From contig CM042012.1 in the NCBI GenBank assembly GCA_023525715.1, positions 63,709,205 through 63,773,204 on the forward strand: DNA of 64,000 nt, given 5' to 3'. The DNA is from Cichorium intybus (Eukaryota; Streptophyta; Magnoliopsida; Asterales; Asteraceae). A program made the translations under genes and the position numbers. Below are positions 52,892 to 64,000 of this stretch, piece after piece (position 1 is the first letter of the stretch; each line of letters starts with the position of its first letter). The notes beneath the pieces were generated by a model, which did no database searches, was not told the DNA's origin, and saw only the letters and a list, made by a program, of their open reading frames with translations.

Positions 52892-54165
52892 AACACCCCA
52901 CACTTGTGCTTTGCTTGTCCCCAAGCAAGAGAGTTTTTAACAAATTCTAATAGAGACTCAAACAGTTTTTGAATGCGTTCAATTTTAAAGCTTATTGCCT
53001 CAAGAGTTAGAGTGAAATAGTTTGTGAAAACATAATCGGAATATCCTTTGGAATTCATGACTTTCTAAAGAACCATTGATTACAAATTTTCTGTCCACAA
53101 TGAAGTGTACGTACTCATTCAGATTCTAAAGGCCATTAAAGAACTGTCCATGACTTTCGATGTTGTCCGTGTAACGAGCTTTCAGAAATAGCATCCCAAA
53201 CCAGACGATCTTAGGTGGCAAGGTGCATAAGGCCCACCCATTTTAGACTTACCGGCTCGAACAACAAAGGCCACTGATTGACAATTCCTTCCTAAATTCC
53301 AATCCTAAAACACTCAAATCTTGTAACTCCTAAATCTCAACTTATTTGACTAAACTAATAGCATGATAACAACTAAACAGTATTTCTTGAAAAATTATAA
53401 TCTATTAAAAATTTTGAAAAAGTTGTTAAAAATTTTGAAAATGACTCGTTTCCCGCAAAAAATTTCAAAAAAAATTCTCTTTTGACCGTCCACACCCCAC
53501 ACTTAAAACCGTACAACGTCCCCGTTGTACATAAAAATAGATTCAAATCAAGGGAGAAAGAGTTACCCCTTAGACGGTAGATTGCTCGATTGTCACAGGT
53601 ACAAAAACACGAACAAAAAAAATCCTCGACTCAGAATTCAGGAGTTGTTGTAGCGCAACAGTGAAACACGCCGGTGGTCAAGGCAAGTGGAGGGGGCACG
53701 GTGACCCCACACTTGCTTGAAACAACTCCTCCATTTGGTATTACATGCATAACTCACAAAAAACATTAAATGCAACCAGAAACAAATGCTAAAAGAAAAT
53801 ATACAACAATCAATAATATATATTTTTTATGTGTTACGGATGACCGCGGCGCGTGATGGAGGTGCGCGTGTCGCGGTAATTATGCGGTTTGAAGGTACTG
53901 TCAAGTTGGAAATGACCACGTCGCGCCCTATAAGGATGCCTCGGCGCGGTAATTACAGAAAATTAAACCACTTTCAAACACTCATAAAAAGTCAGTCAAC
54001 ACAAATTTACCTAAAGCTTTGCACTTTTATTTATTGCCATATGGCTTATTATTGCATTTAGAACAAAAATTCCTAACGTTTATCAACAATTACTCAAAAA
54101 ATCAAAGCTAACCTAAAAACTAGACCTAATGACCTAAAAATGCAGAAAAATTAATTAATTCACCC
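52892..54165 (-). other. 3' non-coding region of the Athila-like element
   Basis: No coding region. The complement AAGTGTGGGGTG tract marks the polypurine tract beside the LTR, and similar CCCCACACTT motifs recur near 53494 and 53704. A CGCG-rich cluster with two copies of a GGCGCG...CGCGGTAATTA phrase lies at about 53840-53960. Confidence 0.7.
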
Positions 54166-55471
54166 CTAATTGTGCGCGGTATCATCCTCGGGGCCCTCCT
54201 CTTCCTCTTCATCTTCTTTCATGGGCTCCTCTTCCTCCTCCTCATCAAGTGGTGGTTGAGGTCTCGGGAATGGATTTTGGGCACCATTAATGAAGTTGAT
54301 CATGCATTCGGACAACCAAAGTGATTGTGTTTGCGTGTTCTTTGTCCGTCGATCTACTTCATGCATCGCGAGGGCTTGAACCCGATGCTCCATCTTGTGA
54401 GAATGCATAGCCTTCTGAAGTGCCTTTACCTCATCGGCTAGATACCGAGATTCTATTGAAGCTAGAGATAGACCACGAGGTAAGCTAACGGTGACTTTCG
54501 ACCTTTTCTTCGATGTAGAAGGCTTGGACCGGAGTGCTGGCAAGGGCATGCGGTCAACGGATGTCATCCCGTCCTCCACATAAATAATCTCCCACGAAGT
54601 AGTCACAGCTGGGCTGAATGGAATTGGAGGTATAACGTCCAACCCACTGATAACGTGCTCAGACATTAACCCATACGAATGCGCCAGACGCGTCACGAAA
54701 TGCTCGCCTCCCAATGCGATATACTTCAAGGGGGCATCCGTCAGTTGCTTGAAATAGTCGGCGATCAAGTATGGAATATTGCAGGTTTCGAGCATTCTTG
54801 TCAATGCCCACATCAAGTACAACTCATGAGGTAGTACCCTTTCTTCGTCCGCACGAGGCCATAACATCGTCGAGATGAGTCGGTGCAACATCCGGTGCGC
54901 CGACAAGTGCATGTAACTCTCTCGAATAGTATTTTCGTGGTACCTTTGCGGAAGAAATCGTACTCCAAAAGTCGGCCGGTGAAAACGAATCGCTAGCGGT
55001 ACAGCTAGCCCATTGATGGAAAGCCCCAAAAGCCGGTGCCTGCGACTCCTCCTCTGTTTATAAGCCGATACGGTACCCGAATTCCCTCAGGCTACAGCTT
55101 CGGTTGTGATTCCCTAGTCGGAATCGCACCGTTGTTTCCGTATCCATCCCGGTGTGCATCTAATCAAAATGGTAACTTGAAAGAAACTGCAAAAAGACCT
55201 CGCGGTACACGGGCTCACTCATCTGGAATGCATTTTCAAGACACGTCTAAGTTAAGGCACCCTCTTCGTAGCCTCCCTGGACTAGCCAGTCCTGTATGTG
55301 CTCCAAAATACCTAACTCCCTAGTCAACTCCCAGTTGACCGTGCGTGACGGGAGAACCCGTTTATGTCGATAAATGCCCTGACGATTGTAGAATTGATTG
55401 TGAAGGACTCGTCCCATGCCCGTGGCCAGAGAGTTCCAATCGAGTGATTCAGAACTGCCAGATGAAGACAT
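54166..55471 (-). pseudogene. Athila-type third ORF (env-position protein), broken
   Basis: The frame opens MSSSGSSESLDWNSLATG at 55471 and continues through YRHKRVLPSRTVNWELTREL. It then needs a frame change, a TAA correction near 55070 and a second shift near 54935 before the open 3' part: MLHRLISTMLWPRADEERVLPHELYLMW, CNIPYLIADYF and GGEHFVTRLAHSYG, motifs of the plant Athila ORF-1-like family. A basic KPSTSKKRSK patch and a strongly acidic tail (EEEEEEPMKEDEEEEEGPEDD) follow. No signal peptide or convincing membrane segment is visible, so an envelope role is not supported by sequence. Its function is unknown. Confidence 0.75.
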
Positions 55472-56215
55472 GATGCATGCATAAGTGCATAAATAATCGC
55501 AATCAAGGTACTGTTTAGCGTTCGACGCGGCGCGGGCCGAACAGGCCGCGACGAGTCATAAGAACATTCATACCCCATGACGCTGACTGTAACAGTTCGC
55601 GGCGCGGCGTATAAGTTCAAACCAGAATCATCGATTAAATCTATTTCAGACCACTTAACTCGATTCTAAACATTGGGTTTTGTAGAGTATACTATTCTAA
55701 ACTTAATTGCAACATCAATTTCAACATATATTCACTACATTGCAGATTAAAGAAGATTTTCAACAGTTTCAAGACATTTAAAGAAAAGAGAAGGGATTAG
55801 TGAAGTTGAATGAGATGCGTGATTGAATGATCAGCAGTAAAAACACGAAGATTTATGCGAATTGGATTATATACAAGTATAGGGTTATTAGAGTTGTTCT
55901 CAAACTCTGTTTTTGTGATTATCTCAAAATTCAAATTAAGATAAGGTCGCGGCGCGGGAAGCTTCTATTCGCGTCGCATATAAAAATCTGATTTCATTAA
56001 TAATCGCGAAAACTAAACACGAGCGGCGCGGATCCTAAGATCACGCGTCGCGGTGTTGCAAATTACCAATTTGACCCCACACTTGTTCTTTTCTTACCGT
56101 GACCAATCAAGTGTGATTAATTACTATAAAAATGCAAATTATACATATGATGATCGGGTTGCCTCCCGACAAGCGCTAAGTTTAACGTCTTCAGCTGGAC
56201 ATGCAGTTACCTAAC
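55472..56215 (-). other. Spacer between integrase and third ORF with CGCG clusters
   Basis: Non-coding. CGCG-rich clusters lie at 55947-56055 and 55528-55615, the latter about 60 bp upstream of the third ORF's start. A CCCCACACTTG motif at about 56074 copies the polypurine tract beside the LTR. Confidence 0.6.
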
Positions 56216-59200
56216 CTATAACGTATATACAGGAATATCTGTCACGAACTCCACCGTTTCCACTTCCAACTTCTGAAATGTGCCTGCAATGACATAGGGT
56301 TTGAGCCTATGCCCATTGACTTTGAATGGCTGTCCCCCTTTGAAATCCCGGATTTCTATTGCGCCGTAATCTGTAATACTAATCACTTCGTATGACCCAT
56401 TCCATTTACTTCTTAATTTCCTGGGGAACATCTTCAATCTTGAATTGTACAGCCATACCTTCTGCCCAACTTCAAAAGTTTTCAACTGGAGTTTGGCATC
56501 ATGATATCGGTTCATTTTTTACTTGTACGTAACAGCATTCTCGTAAGCTTTGTCTCGTAACTCTTCCGATTCAGACAGCTGCAACTTTCGTTCTTTTCCA
56601 GGTTCAGTGTAGTCCATATTCACTTGTTTGGTAGCCCATAGGGCTCGGTTGGCTAGCTCCACGGGCAAATGGCAGCCCTTCCCATAAACCAACCGATACG
56701 GAGTAGTTCCGATCGGTGTCTTATAAGCAGTTCTGTATGCCCATAATGCGTCATCCAACCTTTGCGACCAGTCTTTCCTGCCCTTCTGACCGTCTTCTGA
56801 AGAATTTCCTTGATCTGTCTGTTGGACACTTCTACCTGACCGCTTGTTTGTGGGTGATAAGGTGTTGCGATTTGATGATTCACCCCGTAATGCTTTAGCA
56901 GCCTCCCAAATTTGAAGATCTTAAAGGGCGACCCCCATCACTTATGATGACCCGTGGGACTCCATGTCGAGTGAAAATATTTTTCTTAACAAATTTGCAC
57001 ACCACATGATGATCATTTGTGCGGGTAGTTTCTGCCTCAATCCACTTAGACACATAATCCACTGCGACGAGAATATAGACATAACCATGCGAGGTGGGAA
57101 ATGGCCCCATAAAGTCGATTCCCCATACATCAAAAATATCCACCACCATGATCGGATTCAAGGGCATTTGGTCCTTTTTTGATATGTTTCCCAGTGGCTG
57201 CCAATTCAGGCACTCCTTAGCAGTTTTGTGAGCGTCCCTGAAGATAGTCGGACAATACAATCCTGCTTCCAAAACTTTGTATCTTGTCTTTTTGCCGCTG
57301 AAGTGTCCTCCACATGCTGAAGCATGACATTGTTCCAGAACATCACCTATCTCACTGTCGGGCACACATAGACGAATAATTTGGTCTTCCCCCACCTTAA
57401 AAAGATCAGGATCGTCCCAAATAAACCTCTTCGCATACGTACGAAATTGCTTCTGTCTCTGTTTTGTCCAATGCGTTGGCATCGCTCCTGTAGCCAGAAA
57501 GTTGACATAATTTGCATACCATGGGGCTCCGGTGAGCTCCAACAGCTGCTCGTTTGGGAACGAATCTTTTATTCCGGCTTCTAACCCTTCTACTGGCAGT
57601 CGTGAGAATTGATCTGCCACTACATTTTCTGCCCCTTTCTTATCCTTGATTTCCACGTCGAACTCTTGAAGCATTAGTATCCATCTGATCAATATCGGTT
57701 TAGACTCCTTCTTCGCAAGTAGATGTCGAACAGCGCTGTGGTCAGTATAAACTACCACCTTTGATCCCCAGATATAAGATCTGAACTTATCCAACGTAAA
57801 TACTACGGCCAGTAACTCCTTTTTGGTAGTTGTATAATTCAATTGAGCCTCTGAAAAGGTTTTACTAGCATAGCATATGACTACCGGCTTCCTATCAACC
57901 CTCTGTCCTAACACTGCATCAGCAGTGTAGTCACTAGCGTCACACATGATTTCAAAAGGTTGAGTCCAATCAGGAGGTTTTAGAATGGGAGCGTCGACCA
58001 GCTTATTTTTTAGAATGTTGAATGCTTTTACACATTCCTCATCAAAAATAAATGGTGCGTCCTTCAAAAGAAGGCCACAAAGAGGTTTAGAGATAGTACT
58101 AAAGTCCTTAATAAATCTACGGTAAAAACCAGTATGGCCTAAGAAAGATCTAACCCCTTTCACGGATGTTGGGGGTGGCAATGTGGAAATAACCTTTACC
58201 TTAGCTCGATCTACCTCAAATCCTCTCTCAGAGACTACATGACCTAAGACTATTCCTTCCCTAACCATAAAATGACTTTTTTCCCAAGAAAGCACCAGAT
58301 TAGACTCTACACATCGTTCTAACACTTTTTCCAATTGACTTAAGCATGCCTCAAATGTTGATCCAAAAATCGAGAAGTCATCCATGAAGATCTCTAAAGC
58401 GTCGCCAATCATGTCGGAAAATATTGCCATCATGCACCGTTGAAACGTAGCGGGGCCATTGCACAACATGAATGGCATTCAGCGAAATGCAAAAGTACCG
58501 TATGGACATGTGAATGTGGTCTTCGCCTGATCATCCAGGTGAATGGCAATCTGATTATACCGAGAATAGTCGTCCAAGAAACAAACTTCTGTCCGACCAG
58601 CTTTTCTACGATCTGATCAATGAATGGTAATGGGAAATGGTCCTTAGATGTAGCGGCATTGAGTTTCCGGTAATCAATACATACTCTCCATCCAGTTACG
58701 GATCTCGTGGATACCTTGTCACCATCCTTAGTATCTGCTACAGTTATACCAGATTTCTTCGGCACGGTTTGTGTCGGACTGACCCACTCAGTGTCGGATA
58801 TTGGATATATGATCCCATCATCCAACCATTTCAGAACTTCCTTCTTTACGACTTCCTTCAAATTTGGATTCAATCTTCTTTGTGTGTCCCTAGCAGGTTT
58901 GGCTCCTTCTTCTGTGATGATCCAATGCATACACGTAGTTGAACTAATACCTTTCAAATCTGCAATTGTCCAACCAATGGCTTCCTTATGTTTGGACAAA
59001 ACCTTAAGCAAGTCCTTCTCTTGTTCCATTGTCAAATTCGCTGCTAAGATCACTGGCAGAGTTTCTTTTTCACCTAAGAAAGCATACTTTAAATGAGCCG
59101 GTAACGGTTTCAACTCTAAGGTTGGCGGTTCCTGTAGAGACGGTTTTAATGTCTTAGGAATCTCTGTCGGCAGCTTCTCGATGAGTGCGCACTCTTCATG

Positions 59201-59764
59201 CTTCATGCCTTTGTCTTTTTCTGCTACTTCCTCTTGCTTCTCCTGCTCAGCCTCTCCTTCTTCTTGAATATCCATCACTTCTTGTTGTAACACTTCAGGT
59301 GTGTATTGCTGGACTAACTCGTCTATGATGTCCACCTGGTAGCATTCTTCATCCTCCATGGTACTTCCTTTAGAATTAAAAATATTAATCTTAGTTTGCC
59401 GATGTCCAAAGGAAATCCCCATCTCTCCTGTAAGACAGTCAATGTTTGCATTAGCTATAGCCAAGAAAGGTCGTCGCAAAATAATCGTCGGTTGTTCTCC
59501 ATTGGCAGCCTGACGGGTGTCCAGAACTAAGAAATCCGCTAGGTAAAAGAAATCTCTCACCTTAATGATGACATCTGACAACATTCCCCTAGGAATCTTT
59601 GTAGACTTATCAGCAAGCTATAAGATTACATCAGTAGGCCTCAAAGTACCAAATTCATACTTGTCAAAGAGCTGTCCTGGTAGAATGTTCACGCTTGCAC
59701 CCAAATCTAACAGAGCTTTCTTGATATGCACATCACCTAAATCAACTGAGATGAGAGGAACCCT
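56216..59764 (-). pseudogene. Athila-like pol: protease end, RT, RNase H, integrase
   Basis: Protease shows ALLDLGASVNILPG (about 59720) and, after a TAG near 59617, LADFLVLD and ILRRPFLAIANANIDC. RT has WVSPTQTVPKKSG, GWRVCIDYRKLN, LPFIDQIVEKL, then a frameshift near 58570, MLCNGPATFQRCMMAIF and the catalytic box IFMDDFSIFG. RNase H has MCDASDYTADAVLGQR and YTDHSAVRHLL. Integrase has the HASACGGHFSGKKT zinc part (its CLNWQ site lacks the second Cys), WGIDFMGPFP, VIISDGGRP (normally SDGG), PYHPQTSGQVEVSNRQIK and a C-terminal GQKVWLYNSRLKMFPRKLRSKW. Shifts occur near 56890 and 56770 and a TAA at 56519. Confidence 0.92.
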
Positions 59765-59785
59765 TAGATCCTTTAGTTTGGGTGG

Positions 59786-62049
59786 TCATGTATTCATGAT
59801 TATAGAACTGACATTCTCGGGCAAGTTGATTCTTTTGGGAAGATGCGATAGAATGTGCTTTTTGTGAATACACATGTCTTTGAGAAACTTTGGATACACA
59901 GGAATTTCTTTGATAAGCTTAACCAACAGAATGTTAACTTTGATCTGACTGAACAGATCCCACATATCTTCTGCTTGTGGTCCTTTCTTCCCGTATGGTA
60001 TTCTTTCAGTTTTTTCCAAAACTGTAGGAAAAGGGGCTGTCCCACTTGTTTCTCCTTTCTCCCATGTACTTGCTGGTTTTTTCTTCTATCCTTGCCCTTC
60101 TTTTTCTTTTTTCTCTTCCTTTTCATCAAAGACTATTTCCACATCACTATCCTCTTCTGCTGGTGGAGCTGTAACCTTGTTATCCACCTTCTTTCCACTT
60201 CTGAGTGTGATAACTTTATTTACTCGCACCTTTGGTGATTGTGCTTTTTCCTGTTCTCGGTCCTTTTCCAACTTAATGAGCAATTCTCCTAACTTCAAAA
60301 TTGCTTGCAAATTGGCATCTTCCACTTCCTTGAGCTTAACTAACATTCCAAAAATCTCCTGCATGCCAATGTTCATATTTCCTGCTGAAGGCACTGGTAG
60401 TATGTGTTGCTGCCTCACTGGATATTGTCTTACCTCCCTTTGCTGATTATTTCTGAATGGTCGTGTCGTATTGTGGAATTGACCATATTCGTGCACCTGA
60501 CTGATTTCCTCATGTGTCATTGAGAATTCATTGTGGTTATGTCCTACTTCACCACATGTATTACAGATGACTTGTCCATGTAATACATATGCTCCTTTCT
60601 CCTTCTGAAATCTCGTGAGCATTTGATTGAACTTTTTGGTAACAGCACTTAACTCATTTTGGATCTCCTTTTTCCACTTATTTTCTGCTTCTATATTCGC
60701 CACATACACTGTGTTATCCTTCATGGATCTGCTGACCTTAGATCCTAAACTTAATTGTTCCAAAAATCTCCACGCATCCTCTGGCTCTTGCCACATGAAT
60801 GTCCCACTTGTGAAGCATTTATTATTGCTTGATGCGTCTCATTCATTCCTTCAAAGAATAATTTAACCAGCTGCCACTTCGAAACTTTGTGATGTGGACA
60901 GGAACGCAACAACTCCTTCAATCGATCGAAAGCCTCGTGAAATGCTTCTCCAGGCTTCTGCTGAAAATCTTGGATTGCGCGTCTAACTTCAGTGGTCTTA
61001 CTGGCTGGGTAGAATTCTTGTAAAAACTTAGCCTTAAGCTGATCCCAAGTAGTGATACTATTAGGTGGAAGAGATGTAAACCAGTACTTGGCTTTATCCT
61101 TTAGGGTAAAAGGAAACAATCTTAACCTAAAAATATCCATATTGCTGTTCCTAGGAGTATTGGTGTTTGCGATGGCTAGGAATTCATACAAATGATTATA
61201 TGGATCATCCGTCTTATATCCTCTAAACTGTGTTAATATTCCTATCAATTGAGGTTTAATTTCTACTTGAGTATCTATATCATCAGGAATGTAAATGGTC
61301 GATGAATCATCGTACTCCCGCGGTTGGAAGTGCGATGCAACTGACTGCCCTCTCAGTTGTGCAAAGTATAAAGGTCTAACTAAATTACCGTTATATTGAT
61401 GATCATTATTGTACCCTTGCTGACCTTGCGGTGGTTGTTGCTGTGGTGCTATTCGTAGAGGTCCCCGACCTCTGTTCCATTGTTGTTGTGGTTGCTGCTG
61501 CTGTGGAAACCATCCTTCTTCCTCGTCCTCATAGCTCTGCTCAACCTCCTGATACTGGTACTACTGCTGTGGAGGTTGCGGTTGATATGGTTGTTGTGGT
61601 ATGGTTTGGAAAGTGGTTTGTGATTTAAATATTAATGGTGGTTGTGAGGGTTGTAATTGTGGTTGAGAAATGGTAGTGTGCTGCATGGTCACTGGGGTGC
61701 CATCACGGGTTGGCGCTCCCCAAGACATAGCAGATGTGAAAGGGTTTGTAGATTGTAGTTGAAATGGTGGAACAGAAGGCAGAGTGCATGATGGTATTGA
61801 TGCGGGGGCTGAAACCGCACCACCAGTAGCACTCGTGCTCCCAAACTGAAATTCTGAAAGCGGGGGTATAAATGGAACTGCCCCCGTTGCCTCACCCAAA
61901 GGTTCCTGTACAACATCCTCGATACTACTACTAACATGACTAAAACTCATTGTACCTAAACACCTACGTGCACGGTTCTTGCGCGTGGTTCGTTCGATCT
62001 CTAAGTCAAAACACAAGGGTGATAACTGCCCACCCCGACGGGTACGCAT
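59786..62049 (-). pseudogene. Athila-like gag and gag-protease linker
   Basis: The frame starts MRTRRGGQLSPLCFDLE, 145 bp from the LTR, with a Pro/Gln-rich stretch interrupted by TAG at 61561. The retrotransposon gag domain follows: FRLRLFPFTLKDKAKYWFTSLP, WDQLKAKFLQEFYPASKT, EAFDRLKELLRSCPHH. A shift near 60770 leads to a single incomplete knuckle (CNTCGEVGHNHNEF, last Cys missing) and a Lys/Glu-rich linker with TAG at 60084. The segment IKVNILLVKLIKEIPVYPKFLKDM is the conserved pre-protease motif of this lineage. TGA at 59786 ends the frame. Confidence 0.9.
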
Positions 62050-62170
62050 GCACTAATGCAACACGCCCGTCAAAACCAAAAGGAAAATACTAACCAACTA
62101 AAATCTCAATATTAAAACCAAAAATCAGAAACTAAAAGTCATATAGATCGCCTACTCTCAAGCTCACAAC

Positions 62171-62188
62171 TCCCCGGCAACGGCGCCA
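62171..62188 (-). promoter_or_regulatory. Primer-binding site, tRNA-Asp
   Basis: Minus strand TGGCGCCGTTGCCGGGGA, an 18-base complement of the plant tRNA-Asp 3' end, five bases from the LTR. Use of tRNA-Asp fits the Athila lineage. Confidence 0.93.
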
Positions 62189-62193
62189 AAATT

Positions 62194-63180
62194 TGACACG
62201 CCTAGGTCGTCGTGTGGTCAAAAATAGTAAAAATAACCTAACACACACTAGTATAGCGGTAGTCAGGGTCGATCTACAGGAGTTACATGGTCAAGGTAGG
62301 CAACAGATTACCAACTGCAGTGTCACTCTACAGCCAGAGGATCTAGTTTTCGACTTTTACCAAAAACAATCCCAAAATAATAAATCTCCAACAATTCCAA
62401 CTCAAGCATCAACTAAACTAAAACCAAAACCAATAACTAACCCTAATCACTTACTGAAATCAGAAATATAATTCAGAAGTAATCAAGATCAAATCAACAC
62501 AATCAAACATTCAAACATCCAAATGCATCCAAGAGCATAAAAACCATAAAAAGAGCATTTAACACTAACCGAATGATTAACTATTAAAAACTCGGATATA
62601 AATTGTTCCAAAATAGAAAACATAAAATTCAGAAACTAAGAACTAATGCCAATGGTTGTCACACCCAATAACACTAGCCCAAGCTACCAAAACTACTAAA
62701 CTAATTGGAAATTAAAAGAGAAAAACATAAATACCAATTATGGTTGCTGAAAACTGAAACTCGGAGTCAAAGAAGCCTTCGGAGTCGTTCCTATGTCAGG
62801 ACTTTGCTGCATTTTTCGACCTAGAACCCTCTATTTATAGTTTTAAAAAAAATAAAAGACCGCACCGCACGCACTTAGATTCTGCGGCGCGCGTGCTAGT
62901 TTATCCTCGTTTCTTCGGCATTTGAATCTTCTCCACCACCTCATTGCTGAGTCAGCGCGTCGCGCCCTTGTACATACTCGCGGCTCGCGTGCGAATTCGA
63001 CTGTTTTGTCTTTATCTTCAAACTTCTTCCATTTAGTACGCTTTTAGCCCCTATTTACATCATTTCTTTCCAAACAAGCATTGACACAAAAAGTTAGAAT
63101 ACCATAACATATATGATATAAATTCACCAATAATAGGGCTCAACAACGACTAAAATACTTGATATTACTAGGCGTTGTCA
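62194..63180 (-). repeat. 5' LTR (right copy) of the Athila-like element
   Basis: Matches 51907-52891 closely. The minus-strand TATA box CTATAAATAG is near 62841-62831, with the CG-rich block at 62861-62995 upstream of it. Confidence 0.94.
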
Positions 63181-63328
63181 GTAGCCTTAGTTGAAACCTC
63201 ACTTTTCATTATTCCCTTCCCACGATCCATAGTTCCAACAAGCGGGGTGTAGTCTAGGTTAGACGATGTGTTACTTCACCCCCTCGTCTAAGCTTAGGCA
63301 TATATGAAAAATACCTAATCTGCTTAAA

Positions 63329-63345
63329 CAATGCTATTACACCAA
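63329..63345 (-). promoter_or_regulatory. Degenerate primer-binding site of the old gypsy element
   Basis: Minus strand TTGGTGTAATAGCATTG, a decayed tRNA-Met-like site, two bases from the LTR end at 63348. Confidence 0.6.
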
Positions 63346-63347
63346 CT

Positions 63348-64000
63348 TGTGACACCCTAATTTTCCATAATTAAATAGATAAAACGAACTCCATCCAAAG
63401 TAATTTTAGTAACAAATAAAAACTCATAATATCATATTAACAATAGTGAAAGCAATACAATAAGATAAATTTCTTGATTGGTGAGTCTTGGGTGTTACGT
63501 CTTTGTGGATCTTATAGGTCTTCATCTCGACTAAGCCTTCACCTTCCCTTTTCCACTGCCACTCGCTAAGTTGTCTCCTAGCTTGTGCGTATTTAAAATT
63601 CTAACTGGGTAAACCTAGGTGCTAGTAAGTTCGTGTTGCACATAGATGTCCATGATTTAAGAAAAACAAGTAGTTTAATCATACATCTACTACAAATCAT
63701 TTTATATGGCATAGCACTCGATGCCACAATTTAGTGGAACGCTTAATTATCCAGAGAAAGAACCAAACGCCTATTGCTCTTTCCACTTGGCACAACACAC
63801 CCTTAGGGTATGTTTCGTACGGAGAAATGGAATTGAAGCAGAGAATGGAAATGGAGAGAAAGAGAATTAAACTGGAGAAAGATAATTGATTCCACTGTTT
63901 GGTATCATAGAGAATTCACCTAAGAAATATGTTTGAGAATCAATGTTCTTGTGGTGATGCTGGCAGTAGCGATAATGGTGGGTGGTAGCGGTGACGGTGG
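63348..64000 (-). repeat. 5' LTR of the old gypsy element (cut by window edge)
   Basis: The minus-strand LTR end GGGTGTCACA lies beside the primer site. The LTR continues past the window. It is interrupted from about 63808 by a probable MITE. Confidence 0.65.
63808..64000. mobile_element. Left end of a probable PIF/Harbinger-type MITE (partial)
   Basis: TTAGGGTATGTTTCGTACGG followed by AGAAATGGAATTGAAG resembles the TTA-flanked, GGGTATGTTTGGT-type ends of plant Harbinger/Tourist MITEs. The other end is outside the window. The last 50 bases are GGTGG/GGTAGCGGTGA-rich. Confidence 0.45.

Larger units (their letters stand above)
51907..63180 (-). mobile_element. Athila-like Ty3/gypsy element, 11.3 kb, minus orientation
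   Basis: LTRs at 51907-52891 and 62194-63180 are nearly identical over most of their length. The primer site beside the right LTR matches tRNA-Asp, and a GTGTGGGGTG polypurine tract lies beside the left LTR. Order on the minus strand is gag, protease (DLGA type), RT, RNase H, integrase, then an extra ORF in the env position: the Athila arrangement. Coding frames have several stops and shifts. The flanks do not give a clean target duplication (ATACC versus GTAGC). Confidence 0.93.
43031..64000 (-). mobile_element. Old Ty3/gypsy element (Tekay-type), minus, with nested insertions and cut by window edge
   Basis: Reading right to left: LTR from the window edge to 63348, a tRNA-Met-like primer site, a leader, gag, protease, RT, RNase H and integrase, ending at about 43031 without a recognised 3' LTR. 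It contains two solo LTRs (50389-51281, 43661-46599) and an Athila-like element (51907-63180). All coding segments are degraded. It is the oldest host in this half of the window. Confidence 0.85.

Noticed and set aside
54166..55029. True retroviral envelope gene
   Set aside because: No signal peptide, cleavage site or membrane segment is visible; it matches the Athila third-ORF pattern instead.
51902..63185. A 5-bp target duplication for the Athila-like element
   Set aside because: Flanks ATACC and GTAGC do not match well enough to claim.

Overview
The window looks like nuclear DNA of a flowering plant, most likely a eudicot. The evidence is spliceosomal introns with GT/AG borders in one host gene, long (TA)n microsatellites, and a dense nest of plant-type Ty1/copia and Ty3/gypsy LTR retrotransposons with hAT, MULE-like, SINE and MITE insertions. 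I cannot name the species. Only one host gene is supported: a minus-strand single-RRM RNA-binding protein gene at about 7.97-10.45 kb. I see no rRNA, tRNA gene, CRISPR array or bacterial operon structure.

Layout. 1-1722: rearranged LTR and 3' internal sequence of one copia family. 1760-5497: decayed copia pol (+) with its 3' LTR. 5498-7957: gene-poor spacer with a (TA)n tract and a small foldback. 7972-10211: the RRM gene (-), with small upstream ORFs in its leader. 10553-23719: four (TA)n arrays separating a 1.45 kb long-inverted-repeat element, a nearly intact 10.6 kb SIRE-like copia element (-), and a 354 bp foldback. 23958-41600: one chromovirus-like gypsy element (+) broken by three nested insertions: a copia element (26287-34200, TSD GATAG, itself hit by a SINE), an internally deleted hAT element (35739-37436), and a short hAT-type MITE (38731-39749, perfect 8-bp TSD). 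41601-42140: a MITE into which that gypsy element inserted. About 43030 to beyond 64000: an older gypsy element (-) that contains a 2.9 kb solo LTR (43661-46599), a second solo LTR (50389-51281) and an 11.3 kb Athila-like gypsy element (51907-63180) with a tRNA-Asp primer site and an extra env-position ORF.

Relative ages follow from the nesting: the decayed minus-strand gypsy is older than its solo LTRs and the Athila-like element; the plus-strand gypsy is older than its copia, hAT and MITE insertions; the SINE is younger than the copia it sits in. The SIRE-like copia is young (LTRs about 1 percent different by eye) and nearly intact.

Most striking patterns: (1) several unrelated LTR families place a CpG-dense array of short repeats directly upstream of their TATA box in otherwise AT-rich LTRs; (2) three different elements at 10.5-23.7 kb all abut (TA)n microsatellites; (3) a hAT derivative has lost its catalytic core but keeps a BED finger next to the dimerisation domain, with an intron still recognisable.
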